DNA of 64,000 nucleotides from NCBI GenBank assembly GCA_902475855.1, contig CABSBF010000003.1, positions 15,339 through 79,338 of the forward strand, read 5' to 3'. Of this stretch, positions 34,395 to 42,416 are shown piece after piece. The DNA comes from an uncultured Eubacteriales bacterium. Its GTDB lineage: Bacteria > Bacillota > Clostridia > Oscillospirales > Oscillospiraceae. The translations under genes were made by a program, and so were the position numbers. A model generated the notes under the pieces. That model was given only the letters and a program-made list of their open reading frames with translations. It was not told the origin of the DNA and made no database searches. Within the stretch, counting starts at the first letter, position 1. Each line of letters opens with the position of its first letter.

Positions 34395-35441
34395 ATGAAT
34401 CAATCTGAACTTTTACGTTATGTTGGCAGCATGCAGCAGGTCGCTTACGCCCGCCGAATCTGTTATGACGAGGGACGTGCACGCGGGCTGAATGCCATCG
34501 AGGTTTCCAACGGGCCGCTGCACTTTGTCATTTTGCTGGATAAGTGCATGGATGTTTCCGAGCTGAGCTGGAAGGGAGAGCGAATGACCTTTCTCTCCAA
34601 GCCGGGGCTAAATGGACGAAATCCCTTTGATACCCATGGCAACGAAGCACAGCGCAGCATCATGGGCGGCCTGTTCTTCACCTGCGGATATGAAAACATC
34701 TGCGCGCCCTACCGCTCCAAGGATGGCAAGGACTATCCGATGCACGGGCGAATGCGCACCAGTCCGGCCGAGCACGTCAGTATCCAGACACGCTGGGAGG
34801 GAGAAAAATACGTTATCTCCGTCAGCGGCGATATCCGCGAAGCTGAGCTGTTTGGTGAAAACCTGCTCCTGCACCGCACAATAACAACAATTTATGGGGA
34901 TCCGGCACTCTATGTTACAGACGTGATCCGCAATGAGGCCTTCCGCACGGAGCCGCTGATGCTGATGTACCACTGCAACATGGGCTATCCCTTCCTGGAG
35001 GAGGGCTGCCGGCTGCTTCTGCCAACCGAAAAAGCGGAACCGCGCGATGTCGTCTCCGCCGCGCAGGCAGAGCGTTGGAGCGTGATGGATGCCCCGCAGG
35101 ACAATGCCGATGAATATGTCTATCTGCATACACTGAAAAATGACGAAAGCGGGGAAAGCTTTGCAGCTCTCGTCAATGACCGCCGTAAGCTTGCTTTGAA
35201 GATCGTCTTCAACCGCAAAGAGCTTCCCTATTTTGGCCAGTGGAAATCCACCGGCAGCGGAGATTACGTCATGGGTCTGGAGCCCGGCAATGCCTGCGTC
35301 TATGGACGCCGTTTCCATGAGGAGCGCGGCGATCTTCCCACGCTGCAAGCGCAAAGCGAAACTGCATTCCATTTAAGTTTTCACATTCTGGATGGCGAAG
35401 CCGCCCTGGAAAGAATTGAAAATGACCAATTGCTGAAATAA
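34395..35441 (+). CDS. DUF4432 family protein (aldose 1-epimerase-like)
   Basis: This 348-residue protein starts at ATG 34395, 5 bp after the isomerase gene. It has a galactose-mutarotase-like beta-sandwich fold with DUF4432 signatures: GLNAIEVSNGPLHFVILLDKCMDVSEL, MGGLFFTCGYENICAP, HGRMRTSPAEHVS, LMLMYHCNMGYPFLEEGC and VMGLEPGNACVYGR. His in HGR, the YHxNxGYP motif and the Glu in GLEPGN are likely active-site residues by analogy with mutarotases. It probably equilibrates the anomers of the incoming sugar. Family members are common in sugar catabolic operons. Confidence 0.85.
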   Translation: MNQSELLRYVGSMQQVAYARRICYDEGRARGLNAIEVSNGPLHFVILLDKCMDVSELSWKGERMTFLSKPGLNGRNPFDTHGNEAQRSIMGGLFFTCGYENICAPYRSKDGKDYPMHGRMRTSPAEHVSIQTRWEGEKYVISVSGDIREAELFGENLLLHRTITTIYGDPALYVTDVIRNEAFRTEPLMLMYHCNMGYPFLEEGCRLLLPTEKAEPRDVVSAAQAERWSVMDAPQDNADEYVYLHTLKNDESGESFAALVNDRRKLALKIVFNRKELPYFGQWKSTGSGDYVMGLEPGNACVYGRRFHEERGDLPTLQAQSETAFHLSFHILDGEAALERIENDQLLK

Positions 35442-35456
35442 AAAGGAGAGATCATT

Positions 35457-36140
35457 ATGAAACGTTCTGAAATCAATGCCGTAATTAAAAAATTTGAGGC
35501 TCTGCTGAATCAATACAGCTTTGCTCTGCCTCCCTTCCTGAGTTGGACTCCCGAGCAATGGCAGGACAAGGGGCACGAATACGACGAGATTCGCGACAAT
35601 ATGCTCGGTTGGGATGTAACAGATTATGGCATGGGACAGTTTGACACACTCGGCCTTGCTCTGATTACCATCCGCAATGGCAATGTCCACAATTCCAAGT
35701 ACACCAAGTGCTATGCCGAAAAGATCATGATGTGCGACGAGGGGCAGATCTCCCCGATGCACTTCCACTGGAACAAGATGGAGGACATCATCAATCGCGG
35801 CGGAAACGAGATTCACTTCAAGCTGTACAATGCCACCAAGGACGAGCAGCTTGCCGACACCGACGTTGAAATCTGCAAGGATGGCCGCCGCTATTTTGTC
35901 AAGGCCGGCGAGACCATTGTGCTGCATCCCGGCGAAAGCCTTTCCCTCTATCCTTACTATTACCATGAGTTCGTCATTCCCAAGAACGGCAAGGGCCCGG
36001 CGCTGATCGGCGAGGTCTCCATGTGCAATGACGACAATACGGACAATCGCTTCTTGAAGCCGCTTGGCCGTTTCCCGACCATTGAGGAAGACGAGCCCGC
36101 TTACCGTCTGCTCTGCACGGAGTATCCCACCGCAGAATAA
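35457..36140 (+). CDS. D-lyxose ketol-isomerase family protein (cupin fold)
   Basis: This 227-residue protein begins at ATG 35457 behind AAAAGGAG. It matches D-lyxose isomerases (DUF1498): FLSWTPEQWQ, DNMLGWDVTDYGMGQF, CDEGQISPMHFHWNKMEDIINRGGN, IVLHPGESLSLYPYYYHEF and a C-terminal DDNTDNRFL. The two His of HFHW, the Glu of the KMEDI region and His of YYHEF are the cupin metal ligands. Known members interconvert D-lyxose and D-xylulose, and some use mannose. It is the last gene of operon B and is followed by a terminator. Confidence 0.88.
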   Translation: MKRSEINAVIKKFEALLNQYSFALPPFLSWTPEQWQDKGHEYDEIRDNMLGWDVTDYGMGQFDTLGLALITIRNGNVHNSKYTKCYAEKIMMCDEGQISPMHFHWNKMEDIINRGGNEIHFKLYNATKDEQLADTDVEICKDGRRYFVKAGETIVLHPGESLSLYPYYYHEFVIPKNGKGPALIGEVSMCNDDNTDNRFLKPLGRFPTIEEDEPAYRLLCTEYPTAE

Positions 36141-36270
36141 TCTCTTCAAGTACGAATTTCTTTAACCGCACCTGATTGATGGGAATCCCGCTTACCGCCA
36201 ATCAGGAAATCATGGCAGGGGCTGCGCCTGGTGACTACGCACTGCAAATGCTTCCGCAGCCGGCAAAAAA

Positions 36271-36310
36271 ACATGGCAGAGTCCCGGGTTTGAGACTCTG
36301 CCATGTTTTC
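36271..36310 (+). terminator. Terminator of operon B
   Basis: ACATGGCAGAGTC (36271-36283) pairs with GACTCTGCCATGT (36294-36306) and is followed by TTTTC. It lies 130 bp past the last stop codon. The 130 bp before it show no ORF or other element. Confidence 0.85.
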
Positions 36311-36327
36311 TGTCAAAACCGCAAAGA

Positions 36328-36362
36328 TAGCACTCCCGGCCCCATGGCAGGGAGTGCTATCC
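36328..36362 (-). terminator. Terminator of the TetR-type gene
   Basis: GATAGCACTCCC and GGGAGTGCTATC form a perfect 12-bp stem just beyond the TetR stop at 36365. Read on the minus strand it continues into TTTG, a weak U-tract. Confidence 0.6.
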
Positions 36363-36364
36363 GT

Positions 36365-37075
36365 TTACTTTTTCTCCTCCGGTTTGGCCAGGACGAAGTT
36401 GAAGCGCATGGCCAGCGCCTGAAACAGCTCCTGCAACACGGTATTTGCCGTTGCGACAATGTCTGCCTTGGCAACATAGTCCAGCGCCTCCCGGATTTCT
36501 GTCTCCGGCACGCTGTATGCCCGCAGTATCATGGTGAGAAAGCGTTCCAGCTTTTTGTTCAGCGTAAAATACTTATCACAGGGGCGTGCCATATAGCTGT
36601 GCATGATGCCGGATGCACCGATTTGCAGCTCATAGAAATCACTCTCGGCATATCCGGGCAGATAGCGGCTAAAGAGATGATACATCATTGTCGCCGACTT
36701 CTGGTTGATCAGCTCCACCTGCTTTGGCTGTGTATATGCCTCGAGATAGACTTCGCGCAGGTTTTCATTGAGCTCAGTCAGCGTCACCTGAATTGCAACC
36801 TCATAGGCATAGAACATTGCCGGGGTGGCATGATCGCCTATGCTCTGATGTGCAACATTAAACTGGTTATCAAACATGAATTCCGTAAGTTCCGACAACA
36901 CGCCGTCCTTTGAGCGGAAAATGTTGTGGAACGTACTGGTTGAGACATCCGCACAGGCAATGATCTCCGTCATTTTCGCCTCACGATATCCTTTTTCGAT
37001 AAAAAGCCGGACGCAGGCGGAAAGGATTCTGCGCTTTGCATCCTCACTGTCGTATCTACGCGCGATAAAAATCAC
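36365..37075 (-). CDS. TetR/AcrR-family transcriptional regulator
   Basis: This 236-residue protein has an N-terminal helix-turn-helix: AKRRILSACVRLFIEKGYREAKMTEIIACADVSTSTFHNIFRSKDGVLSEL, the standard TetR layout, and a helical C-terminal ligand domain. A GTG start at 37075 follows GGGAG with short spacing; the next in-frame ATG would remove part of the helix-turn-helix. It converges on operon B and may or may not control it. No binding site could be tied to it. Length is a little above average for the family. Confidence 0.85.
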   Translation of the reverse strand: MIFIARRYDSEDAKRRILSACVRLFIEKGYREAKMTEIIACADVSTSTFHNIFRSKDGVLSELTEFMFDNQFNVAHQSIGDHATPAMFYAYEVAIQVTLTELNENLREVYLEAYTQPKQVELINQKSATMMYHLFSRYLPGYAESDFYELQIGASGIMHSYMARPCDKYFTLNKKLERFLTMILRAYSVPETEIREALDYVAKADIVATANTVLQELFQALAMRFNFVLAKPEEKK

Positions 37076-37099
37076 TTCTCCCTTTCTGTAGTCATATGT

Positions 37100-37684
37100 T
37101 TAATCGATCACGCGGATCGTTTCAATGACCGGCTGATATCCGTCCTGCACCGTGCCGTTGTTGTCCACCACGGGAACAGTCTCGCAGATTGCGTCCACAA
37201 CATCCATGCCGCTTGTGACATAGCCGAAGCAGGCATAGTTCCCGTCGAGGAAATCAGAATCCTGATGGACGATGAAAAACTGAGAGCTTGCGCTGTCCAT
37301 CGCCGGGGAGCGCGCCATGGAAATCGCGCCGCGGGTGTGGGAAAGGTCGTTCTTCACGCCGTTGGCGGAGAATTCCCCCTTAATCTTCTCATCGGAGCCG
37401 CCCATGCCGGTTCCTTCCGGATCTCCGCCCTGCATCATAAAGCCGTTGATAATACGGTGGAAGGTCAAGCCGTCGTAGAAGCCGCTCTTGGCCAGCTTCA
37501 GAAAGTTGGCTGCCGTGATAGGCGCAGCATCTGCATCCAGCTCCAGAGCGATGGTGCCATAGTTTCGGATTTCAATCTCCACATGGTGCTTTCCGCCGCT
37601 CTCGCCGGAGCCGGTGCTCCCACAGGCGCTCAGGATTCCAAGCAGCAGCGCAAGCGCTGCCGCAAAAGCAAAGAATTTCTTCAT
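37100..37684 (-). CDS. Lipoprotein cyclophilin-type peptidyl-prolyl cis-trans isomerase
   Basis: This 194-residue protein has a type II signal peptide ending in ILSAC, with the lipidated Cys at residue 21. The rest is a cyclophilin domain: GFYDGLTFHRIINGFMMQGGDPEGTGMGG holds the catalytic Arg and Phe region, SMARSPAMDSASSQFFIVHQDSDFLDGNYACFGYV the second half. It would assist folding of exported proteins at the outer membrane face. It starts 17 bp after mnmA behind GGAGG, so the two are probably cotranscribed. Confidence 0.93.
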   Translation of the reverse strand: MKKFFAFAAALALLLGILSACGSTGSGESGGKHHVEIEIRNYGTIALELDADAAPITAANFLKLAKSGFYDGLTFHRIINGFMMQGGDPEGTGMGGSDEKIKGEFSANGVKNDLSHTRGAISMARSPAMDSASSQFFIVHQDSDFLDGNYACFGYVTSGMDVVDAICETVPVVDNNGTVQDGYQPVIETIRVID

Positions 37685-37701
37685 TTTGTGATTACCTCCG
37701 T

Positions 37702-38727
37702 TTATTCGCAGATCGTGCCGCCGCCGAGGACGGTCTCTCCGTCGTAAAATACCGCCGTCTGTCCCGGCGTTGCCGCCCGCTGCGGCTCGTCGAACAGCAG
37801 CTCACAGCCATTGGGCAGCGGGGTCAGGAGTGCAGGTGCCGTTTTGGTCGTATATCGAAGCTTTGCCTGCACGCGAAGCGGCCCCGCCGGACACTCGAAG
37901 GGAATGTAGTTCACATCCCGTACCGTCACACGCCGTGAAAACAGCCCTGCCTCCTCGCCTACCACAACGTCCGTGCCGTGTTTACCCAGCACATAGACCC
38001 GGTGGCCGCAGGAAAGCTCCAGGCCGCGGCGCTGGCCAACGGTGTATGCCTCCAGACCGCGGTGTGGGCCCAGCACGCCGCCCTCCGGCGTAACGAAATT
38101 GCCGCGCTGCGGCACAATCCCACGGGCAGTCAGATAGGCCATATAATCTCCGTCCGGGACAAAACAGATATCCTGAGAGTCATGCTTGCGTGCAAGCTGC
38201 AAGCCTCGCTTCGCCGCAAGCTGCCGCACGGCCTCCTTGCTTTCCGTTTCTCCCAAGGGGAAGAGCGTATGAGAAAGCTGATACTGCGTCAGTCCACAGA
38301 GCATATAGGTCTGATCCTTCGCCGCATCCGCCGCAATTCTGAGGAGAAAGCGGCTGTTTTGCTCCTGTACACGGGCATAGTGCCCGGTGGCGATTCCGTC
38401 GTAGCCCAGCGAAAGCGCCCTTTCCAGAAACAGGCCGAACTTCAGCGCACGGTTGCAGAAAATACAGGGATTCGGCGTGCCTCCCTTCCGGTAGACCTCG
38501 GTGAAGGGCGTGATGACCTCGCGCTCAAATTCCGCGCGCAGGTCAAACACATGAAACGGTACGCCCATCTGCTGCGCTGCCGTGCGCGCGTCCTCGATCT
38601 CCCGCTCCTGTCCGGAGTCCCGCAGCAGCATGGTCGCACCGCCGACCTCATAGCCCTGCTCCTGCAAAAGAAGGCAGGCCGCCGCGCTGTCCACTCCGCC
38701 GGACATTGCCGTCAGGATTCTGTGCAT
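37702..38727 (-). CDS. mnmA: tRNA-specific 2-thiouridylase MnmA
   Basis: This 341-residue enzyme thiolates U34 of tRNA-Lys, tRNA-Glu and tRNA-Gln. The PP-loop is MSGGVDSAAACLLL near the N-terminus; the first catalytic Cys lies in NPCIFCNRALKFG and the second in DSQDICFVPDGDYMAYL. GHYARVQ and YTVGQRRGLEL are also present, and the C-terminal beta barrel ends PGQTAVFYDGETVLGGGTI. Length is slightly short but complete. AGAGGAGG lies 7 bp before the ATG. A second mnmA-type gene occurs 4 kb away and is frameshifted, which makes this the functional copy. Confidence 0.95.
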   Translation of the reverse strand: MHRILTAMSGGVDSAAACLLLQEQGYEVGGATMLLRDSGQEREIEDARTAAQQMGVPFHVFDLRAEFEREVITPFTEVYRKGGTPNPCIFCNRALKFGLFLERALSLGYDGIATGHYARVQEQNSRFLLRIAADAAKDQTYMLCGLTQYQLSHTLFPLGETESKEAVRQLAAKRGLQLARKHDSQDICFVPDGDYMAYLTARGIVPQRGNFVTPEGGVLGPHRGLEAYTVGQRRGLELSCGHRVYVLGKHGTDVVVGEEAGLFSRRVTVRDVNYIPFECPAGPLRVQAKLRYTTKTAPALLTPLPNGCELLFDEPQRAATPGQTAVFYDGETVLGGGTICE

Positions 38728-38750
38728 ACCGTTCCCTCCTCTTTTTTGTT

Positions 38751-38779
38751 ATCATACCGCAATTGTAGGAAAAAAGCAA
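38751..38779 (-). promoter_or_regulatory. Sigma-A promoter of mnmA-cyclophilin operon
   Basis: On the minus strand TTGCTT (38779-38774) and TATGAT (38756-38751) are 17 bp apart, just before the mnmA ribosome site. Confidence 0.6.
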
Positions 38780-38789
38780 GACCGGGGCG

Positions 38790-38817
38790 TTGACCCTTAC
38801 AAAAAATGTGGTAAAAT
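38790..38817 (+). promoter_or_regulatory. Sigma-A promoter of the DUF2156-GNAT operon
   Basis: TTGACC (38790-38795) and TAAAAT (38812-38817) are 16 bp apart, about 30 bp upstream of the start codon and divergent from the mnmA promoter. Confidence 0.65.
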
Positions 38818-38858
38818 AAATGTAGAGTTTGCCCATTTTGGGTGGAAAGAGGTAATCT

Positions 38859-39755
38859 ATGCTAGAATTTCGTCCTATCACATTGCAAGACAAGTCTATT
38901 CTTCATCCCTTCTTCTATCGCGCCGATGGCTACGGCGCGGAGGATTCCTTTGTCACACTCTTCCTCTGGGGCGACCAGAAGGTCGCTTTCTTTGAAAATG
39001 AGCCGGTTATCCTCAGCAAATTCACCAGCGAATCCTATGCCTTCCCCGCGCCGAACCATGACCTGAAGGCTGTGATCGAGGCCTTCCTCGCGGACGCGCG
39101 GGAGCGCGGCTTCCCCTGCCGCATTTTCGGCCTTCTGGAGCAGGATGTTGCGCGGCTGGAAGCTCTTTTCCCCGGCCGTTTCCATTTCCGCACGGTGCGT
39201 AACAGCTTCGATTACATCTACGAAATCGACCACCTTGCAGATCTGCACGGCAAAAAATTGCAGGCAAAGCGCAATCACTGCAACCACTTTGAGGAAGCCT
39301 ATCCGGACTACCGTCTGCTGGAACTGGATGCGGCGCAGCTTCCCCGCTGCCGTACCTTTACGGAGCAGTGGTACGCTGCGCACATTGAGCAGGGCAAGGA
39401 GGCCGAATTTGCAGGCGAGCGCGCCGCCATCGGCAAGGCCTTCGGCCACTATGAGGCGCTGGGTCTGGAGGGCCTCGTGCTGGAAGCGGGCGGCGAGATT
39501 GTCGCCTTCTGCATGGGCAACCGCATTCGCAAGGACACCTATGACGTGAATTTTGAAAAGGCGCTGCCGGAGATCAACGGCGCTTACGCCATGATCAACC
39601 GTGAATTCGCCCGCTGCATTCGCGAGCGCCATCCCGATGTGCGCTATCTCAACCGCGAGGATGACATGGGCATTGAGGGTCTTCGCCGCGCGAAGGAAAG
39701 CTACACCCCGGACATTCTGCTGGAAAAATATCTGGCAGAGGAGGTCACGCGATGA
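38859..39755 (+). CDS. DUF2156 (phosphatidylglycerol lysyltransferase C-terminal domain) protein
   Basis: This 298-residue soluble protein consists of a double GNAT fold of the kind found at the C-terminus of MprF. Signatures are SFVTLFLWGDQ, FDYIYEIDHLADLHGKKLQAKRNHCNHFEEAYPDY, and DVNFEKALPEINGAYAMINREFARCI followed by YLNREDDMGIEGLRRAKESY. It lacks the flippase membrane part. Such proteins may use aminoacyl-tRNA to acylate an acceptor, but the stand-alone forms are uncharacterised. AAAGAGG precedes the ATG. The next gene overlaps by 4 bp. Confidence 0.88.
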   Translation: MLEFRPITLQDKSILHPFFYRADGYGAEDSFVTLFLWGDQKVAFFENEPVILSKFTSESYAFPAPNHDLKAVIEAFLADARERGFPCRIFGLLEQDVARLEALFPGRFHFRTVRNSFDYIYEIDHLADLHGKKLQAKRNHCNHFEEAYPDYRLLELDAAQLPRCRTFTEQWYAAHIEQGKEAEFAGERAAIGKAFGHYEALGLEGLVLEAGGEIVAFCMGNRIRKDTYDVNFEKALPEINGAYAMINREFARCIRERHPDVRYLNREDDMGIEGLRRAKESYTPDILLEKYLAEEVTR

Positions 39756-40540
39756 TCCTCCGCGCCGGGCGTGAGGAAATTCCCGCCCTCACCGCGCTGT
39801 GGCAAGCCTGTTTTGGCGACCGCAGGGAGGACATTGAGTTGTTCTGGCGGAATTTCGGGAAAAGTGCGGAGGTTTTCTGCGCAAAAGTAGGCAAGAATCC
39901 GGTATCCATGGCCTGTGCACTGCCCGTTCAGCTTGTGGATGAAACCGGAGAGAGTCATCCGGCGGCCTATCTCTATGCCGTTGCGACTGCATCCGCCTAC
40001 CGGCGGTGCGGCCTGTGCGGAAAAGTATTGGCCTTTGCGGAGGATGCACTGCGCAAAACAGGGGTTTCCTATGCGCTGCTGGTTCCCTCGGAGCCATCAC
40101 TCTTCAATTTCTACCGGCGCGGCGGCTACCAAACCGTAGCGTTCCGCGGGCGTGAGGACATCAATGTCCCGCCATGTGCCGGAACGGTACAGGAGATCGG
40201 TGCAGAAGCGTATTTCAATCTGCGGGAGCTTCTGCTGTATGAAAACTTCCTGTCCTGCGGGCCGGACTTTCTGCGCTATCAGGCAGCAGGCGACCTGCTG
40301 TGCCGCGTGGAAACTGAGCAGCAGGTATTCTGCGCGGTCTGCTCACGGGGAAAGGAGCCCTTCACCGTCAAGGAGCTGCTTCCCTATGACCCCGCCGCCG
40401 CCGCGCTCCTGCTGCAAGCCTCCGGCGCGCAAAGCGGCGTCTGCCTGACGCCGGATGGTACGCTTCCCTATGCCATGGGCAAGGCGCTGTGCGACGGTGC
40501 GCTGCCCCAGAATCTCTATTTCGGGCTGGCAATGGATTAA
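39752..40540 (+). CDS. GNAT-family N-acetyltransferase
   Basis: This 262-residue protein has a GNAT domain in its first half: YLYAVATASAYRRCGLCGKVLAFAEDAL is the acetyl-CoA loop (R-x-x-G-x-x/A) and PSLFNFYRRGGYQTV the downstream motif. The second half, about 120 residues, resembles the second GNAT or sterol-carrier-like part of Eis-type proteins. It overlaps the DUF2156 gene by 4 bp and is likely cotranscribed. The acceptor is unknown. Confidence 0.85.
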   Translation: MILRAGREEIPALTALWQACFGDRREDIELFWRNFGKSAEVFCAKVGKNPVSMACALPVQLVDETGESHPAAYLYAVATASAYRRCGLCGKVLAFAEDALRKTGVSYALLVPSEPSLFNFYRRGGYQTVAFRGREDINVPPCAGTVQEIGAEAYFNLRELLLYENFLSCGPDFLRYQAAGDLLCRVETEQQVFCAVCSRGKEPFTVKELLPYDPAAAALLLQASGAQSGVCLTPDGTLPYAMGKALCDGALPQNLYFGLAMD

Positions 40541-40552
40541 CCGAAAATACAC

Positions 40553-40600
40553 CGCGGCCTGCTGCAAGCTTGCAGCAGGCCGCGAAACTTTTATTCTTTT
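40553..40600 (+). terminator. Bidirectional terminator between convergent genes
   Basis: CGCGGCCTGCTGCAAG is a self-complementary arm with CTTGCAGCAGGCCGCG (40553-40584), followed by AAACTTTTATTCTTTT. It serves the GNAT gene and can also act on the convergent surface protein gene. Confidence 0.85.
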
Positions 40601-42194
40601 ACTGTTCGGAACGTTTTTTCCGCAGGCAGATCATCGTGCCCGCAAGCGCAGCGGCAGCCAGAGCGCTGACTGCAAACCACACTGCCGCATCATCGCCCGT
40701 TGCAGGAGAAGGCTTCTTTTCCGGCTCCGTGGGCTTGACGGGCTCCTCGGAAGGCTTGGGGCTGCTTGGCTCCAGTGGCTCGGAAGGCTCTGTCGGCTTC
40801 TGTTTCCAGACGGCAGTATAGGTCGTGTCGGCCGTCACCGTCTGTGCAAGGTCCGGGCTCCAACCGTCAAAATCATAGCCTTCGCGCATGGGCGTGCCGT
40901 TAAAGGCAGGAAGCGCCGCACCATAGGGCAGATTATTGATTGTCTGATCCTCAAAGAGCACTGCATCCTCCACACCGTCCGTGTAAGTCACGGTGTAGTA
41001 GCCGTGCGCCGCCTTCAGCGCATACTCGGAGGTGTCCAGCGTTCCTGTGCCGGTGTAGCGCTCCGCCGTATCCGGCCGGCCGCAGACATAGCGCGTTTCC
41101 CCGTCATAGTACCAGCCGTCCACCATATGGCCGCAGGAGGGAAGTGTCGTCCCCACTGCAACCTCGCCCAGCGTGACATTGGCGCCGTTATTGTAAATAT
41201 CGTCGCCCGCGGTCTTCGCGGTGTTTCCATAGAGCTTCACGCCGTCGGCAATTGTCGCAGTTCCCTTGAATACCATAATACCACCGCCATAGCTGTCAGC
41301 CGTATTGCCGGAGATCTCACCGCCCTCGATCCGCAGGCTGGCGTCCTCATGCGTCGCATAGAAAAGGATTGCGCCGCCCATATGCCCCTTGCAGCCCGTG
41401 ATCTTGCCATCCTGAATCACAACGGTAACCGGCGAGGTGTTGGTGCAGACCCAAACGGCGCCGCCGCCGAGATCCTCATCCGTATCCGTACAGTTGATGA
41501 TCTCGCCGCCGTACATATAGAAGGAGACAGGCCCCTCGCTGCTGCCGAACATCACGTTGGCGCCGTTCAGACCGACTGCGCCGCCGGCGCCGCCTGTGCA
41601 GTTGCTGATTACGCCGTCATAGAAGTTGAAACGGCCGTGGTTCGATACCAGCACGCCGCCCGGAACATAGGCGTAGAGGTTGTGGCAATTGTCGATCGTG
41701 CCGCCCCGGAGATTAAAAACGCTGCTTCCCTCAATCTGCACACCACCGCAGGTGCCGGCGCTTTTGGAATCGCGGATCACGGCGCCTTCGTAAAGTGTCG
41801 CCTGCACCGTGCCGCTGATGAGCAGCACCGGCTGTGTATTATCGTGGGACGTCACCGTAAGCGTATCAGAGCCGTCCGCCGCGCCCAAATTCAGAACCGC
41901 ATCATTCTTCACATTCAGGCAGGCAACACTGAGGGTATTACCGTCGCCCAGAATGGTCAGCGTTCCCTTGCTCACAACAGTCTGCGCCGTACCGCCGGTG
42001 CCGCTTATCTGAATATCGCCGCCCAACCGGAGAGTCAGCTCTCCGCCGGACTCGTTCAGCGCGGCAATTTGCTCAAGCAGCTCCGCTTCCGTGGAAACCG
42101 TAACGACTTTTGCATCTTCCGCAAAGGCCGTTGCAGGAAGGCAGAAAACCAGGACTGCCAGTACGCACAGAGCCGCAAAGAATCTCTTTTTCAT
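40599..42194 (-). CDS. Sortase-anchored surface protein with right-handed beta-helix and InlB B-type repeat
   Basis: This 531-residue protein starts at ATG 42194 behind AAAGGAC. It has a signal peptide (LCVLAVLVFCLPATAFAED), then a parallel beta-helix at about 60-345 with many short GG/NC rungs (GGTIDNCHNLYAYVPGGV, GGEIINCTDTDEDLGGGA). One Flg_new/InlB B-repeat follows (YGAALPAFNGTPMREGYDF, TTYTAVWKQ). A Pro/Glu/Ser-rich wall-spanning linker leads to SPATGDDAAVW, a hydrophobic helix and KKRSEQ, a sortase-type anchor. The role is probably adhesion or glycan binding; no catalytic residues are evident. It is a single-gene unit with its own promoter. Confidence 0.88.
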   Translation of the reverse strand: MKKRFFAALCVLAVLVFCLPATAFAEDAKVVTVSTEAELLEQIAALNESGGELTLRLGGDIQISGTGGTAQTVVSKGTLTILGDGNTLSVACLNVKNDAVLNLGAADGSDTLTVTSHDNTQPVLLISGTVQATLYEGAVIRDSKSAGTCGGVQIEGSSVFNLRGGTIDNCHNLYAYVPGGVLVSNHGRFNFYDGVISNCTGGAGGAVGLNGANVMFGSSEGPVSFYMYGGEIINCTDTDEDLGGGAVWVCTNTSPVTVVIQDGKITGCKGHMGGAILFYATHEDASLRIEGGEISGNTADSYGGGIMVFKGTATIADGVKLYGNTAKTAGDDIYNNGANVTLGEVAVGTTLPSCGHMVDGWYYDGETRYVCGRPDTAERYTGTGTLDTSEYALKAAHGYYTVTYTDGVEDAVLFEDQTINNLPYGAALPAFNGTPMREGYDFDGWSPDLAQTVTADTTYTAVWKQKPTEPSEPLEPSSPKPSEEPVKPTEPEKKPSPATGDDAAVWFAVSALAAAALAGTMICLRKKRSEQ

Positions 42195-42244
42195 TTCATC
42201 AAGTCCTTTCTCCGTATTTTTTGGAAGATTTTCTTGCTGTTCTT

Positions 42245-42273
42245 ATTATAGATTGAAACGCACTTCAATGCAA
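42245..42273 (-). promoter_or_regulatory. Sigma-A promoter of the beta-helix surface protein
   Basis: On the minus strand TTGCAT (42273-42268) and consensus TATAAT (42250-42245) are 17 bp apart. Confidence 0.75.
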
Positions 42274-42336
42274 GTATATTTTTGGAATCGCTCGATTTCC
42301 GGCTTCGCTTCGGAGCTGGCCTGCGGAAGTTTCATC

Positions 42337-42365
42337 TTGACAAGCGTTCCGTTTGATGCTATAAA
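42337..42365 (+). promoter_or_regulatory. Sigma-A promoter of the HD hydrolase-mnmA2 operon
   Basis: Consensus TTGACA (42337-42342) and TATAAA (42360-42365) are separated by 17 bp. Confidence 0.8.
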
Positions 42366-42372
42366 ATAACCA

Positions 42373-42390
42373 TCCTACTAGAGTAGTATG
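42373..42390. promoter_or_regulatory. Palindromic operator candidate after the HD-mnmA2 promoter
   Basis: ATCCTACT and AGTAGTAT flank AG, a palindrome with one mismatch in eight, placed at the expected transcription start. The position suits a repressor; the regulator is unknown. Confidence 0.4.
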
Positions 42391-42416
42391 ATTTCATTGG
42401 CAAAGAAGTGTTCTTT

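Noticed and set aside
29352..36140. Sulfoquinovose transaldolase pathway
   Set aside because: A FucI-like isomerase and DUF4867 prompted this idea, but I see no SF-transaldolase, sulfolactaldehyde dehydrogenase or sulfoquinovosidase in the window, and a kinase plus 3-epimerase do not belong to that pathway.
36176..36913. A 245-codon plus-strand frame over the TetR-type gene
   Set aside because: The minus-strand product has a convincing TetR helix-turn-helix, and the plus-strand frame runs through two terminators.
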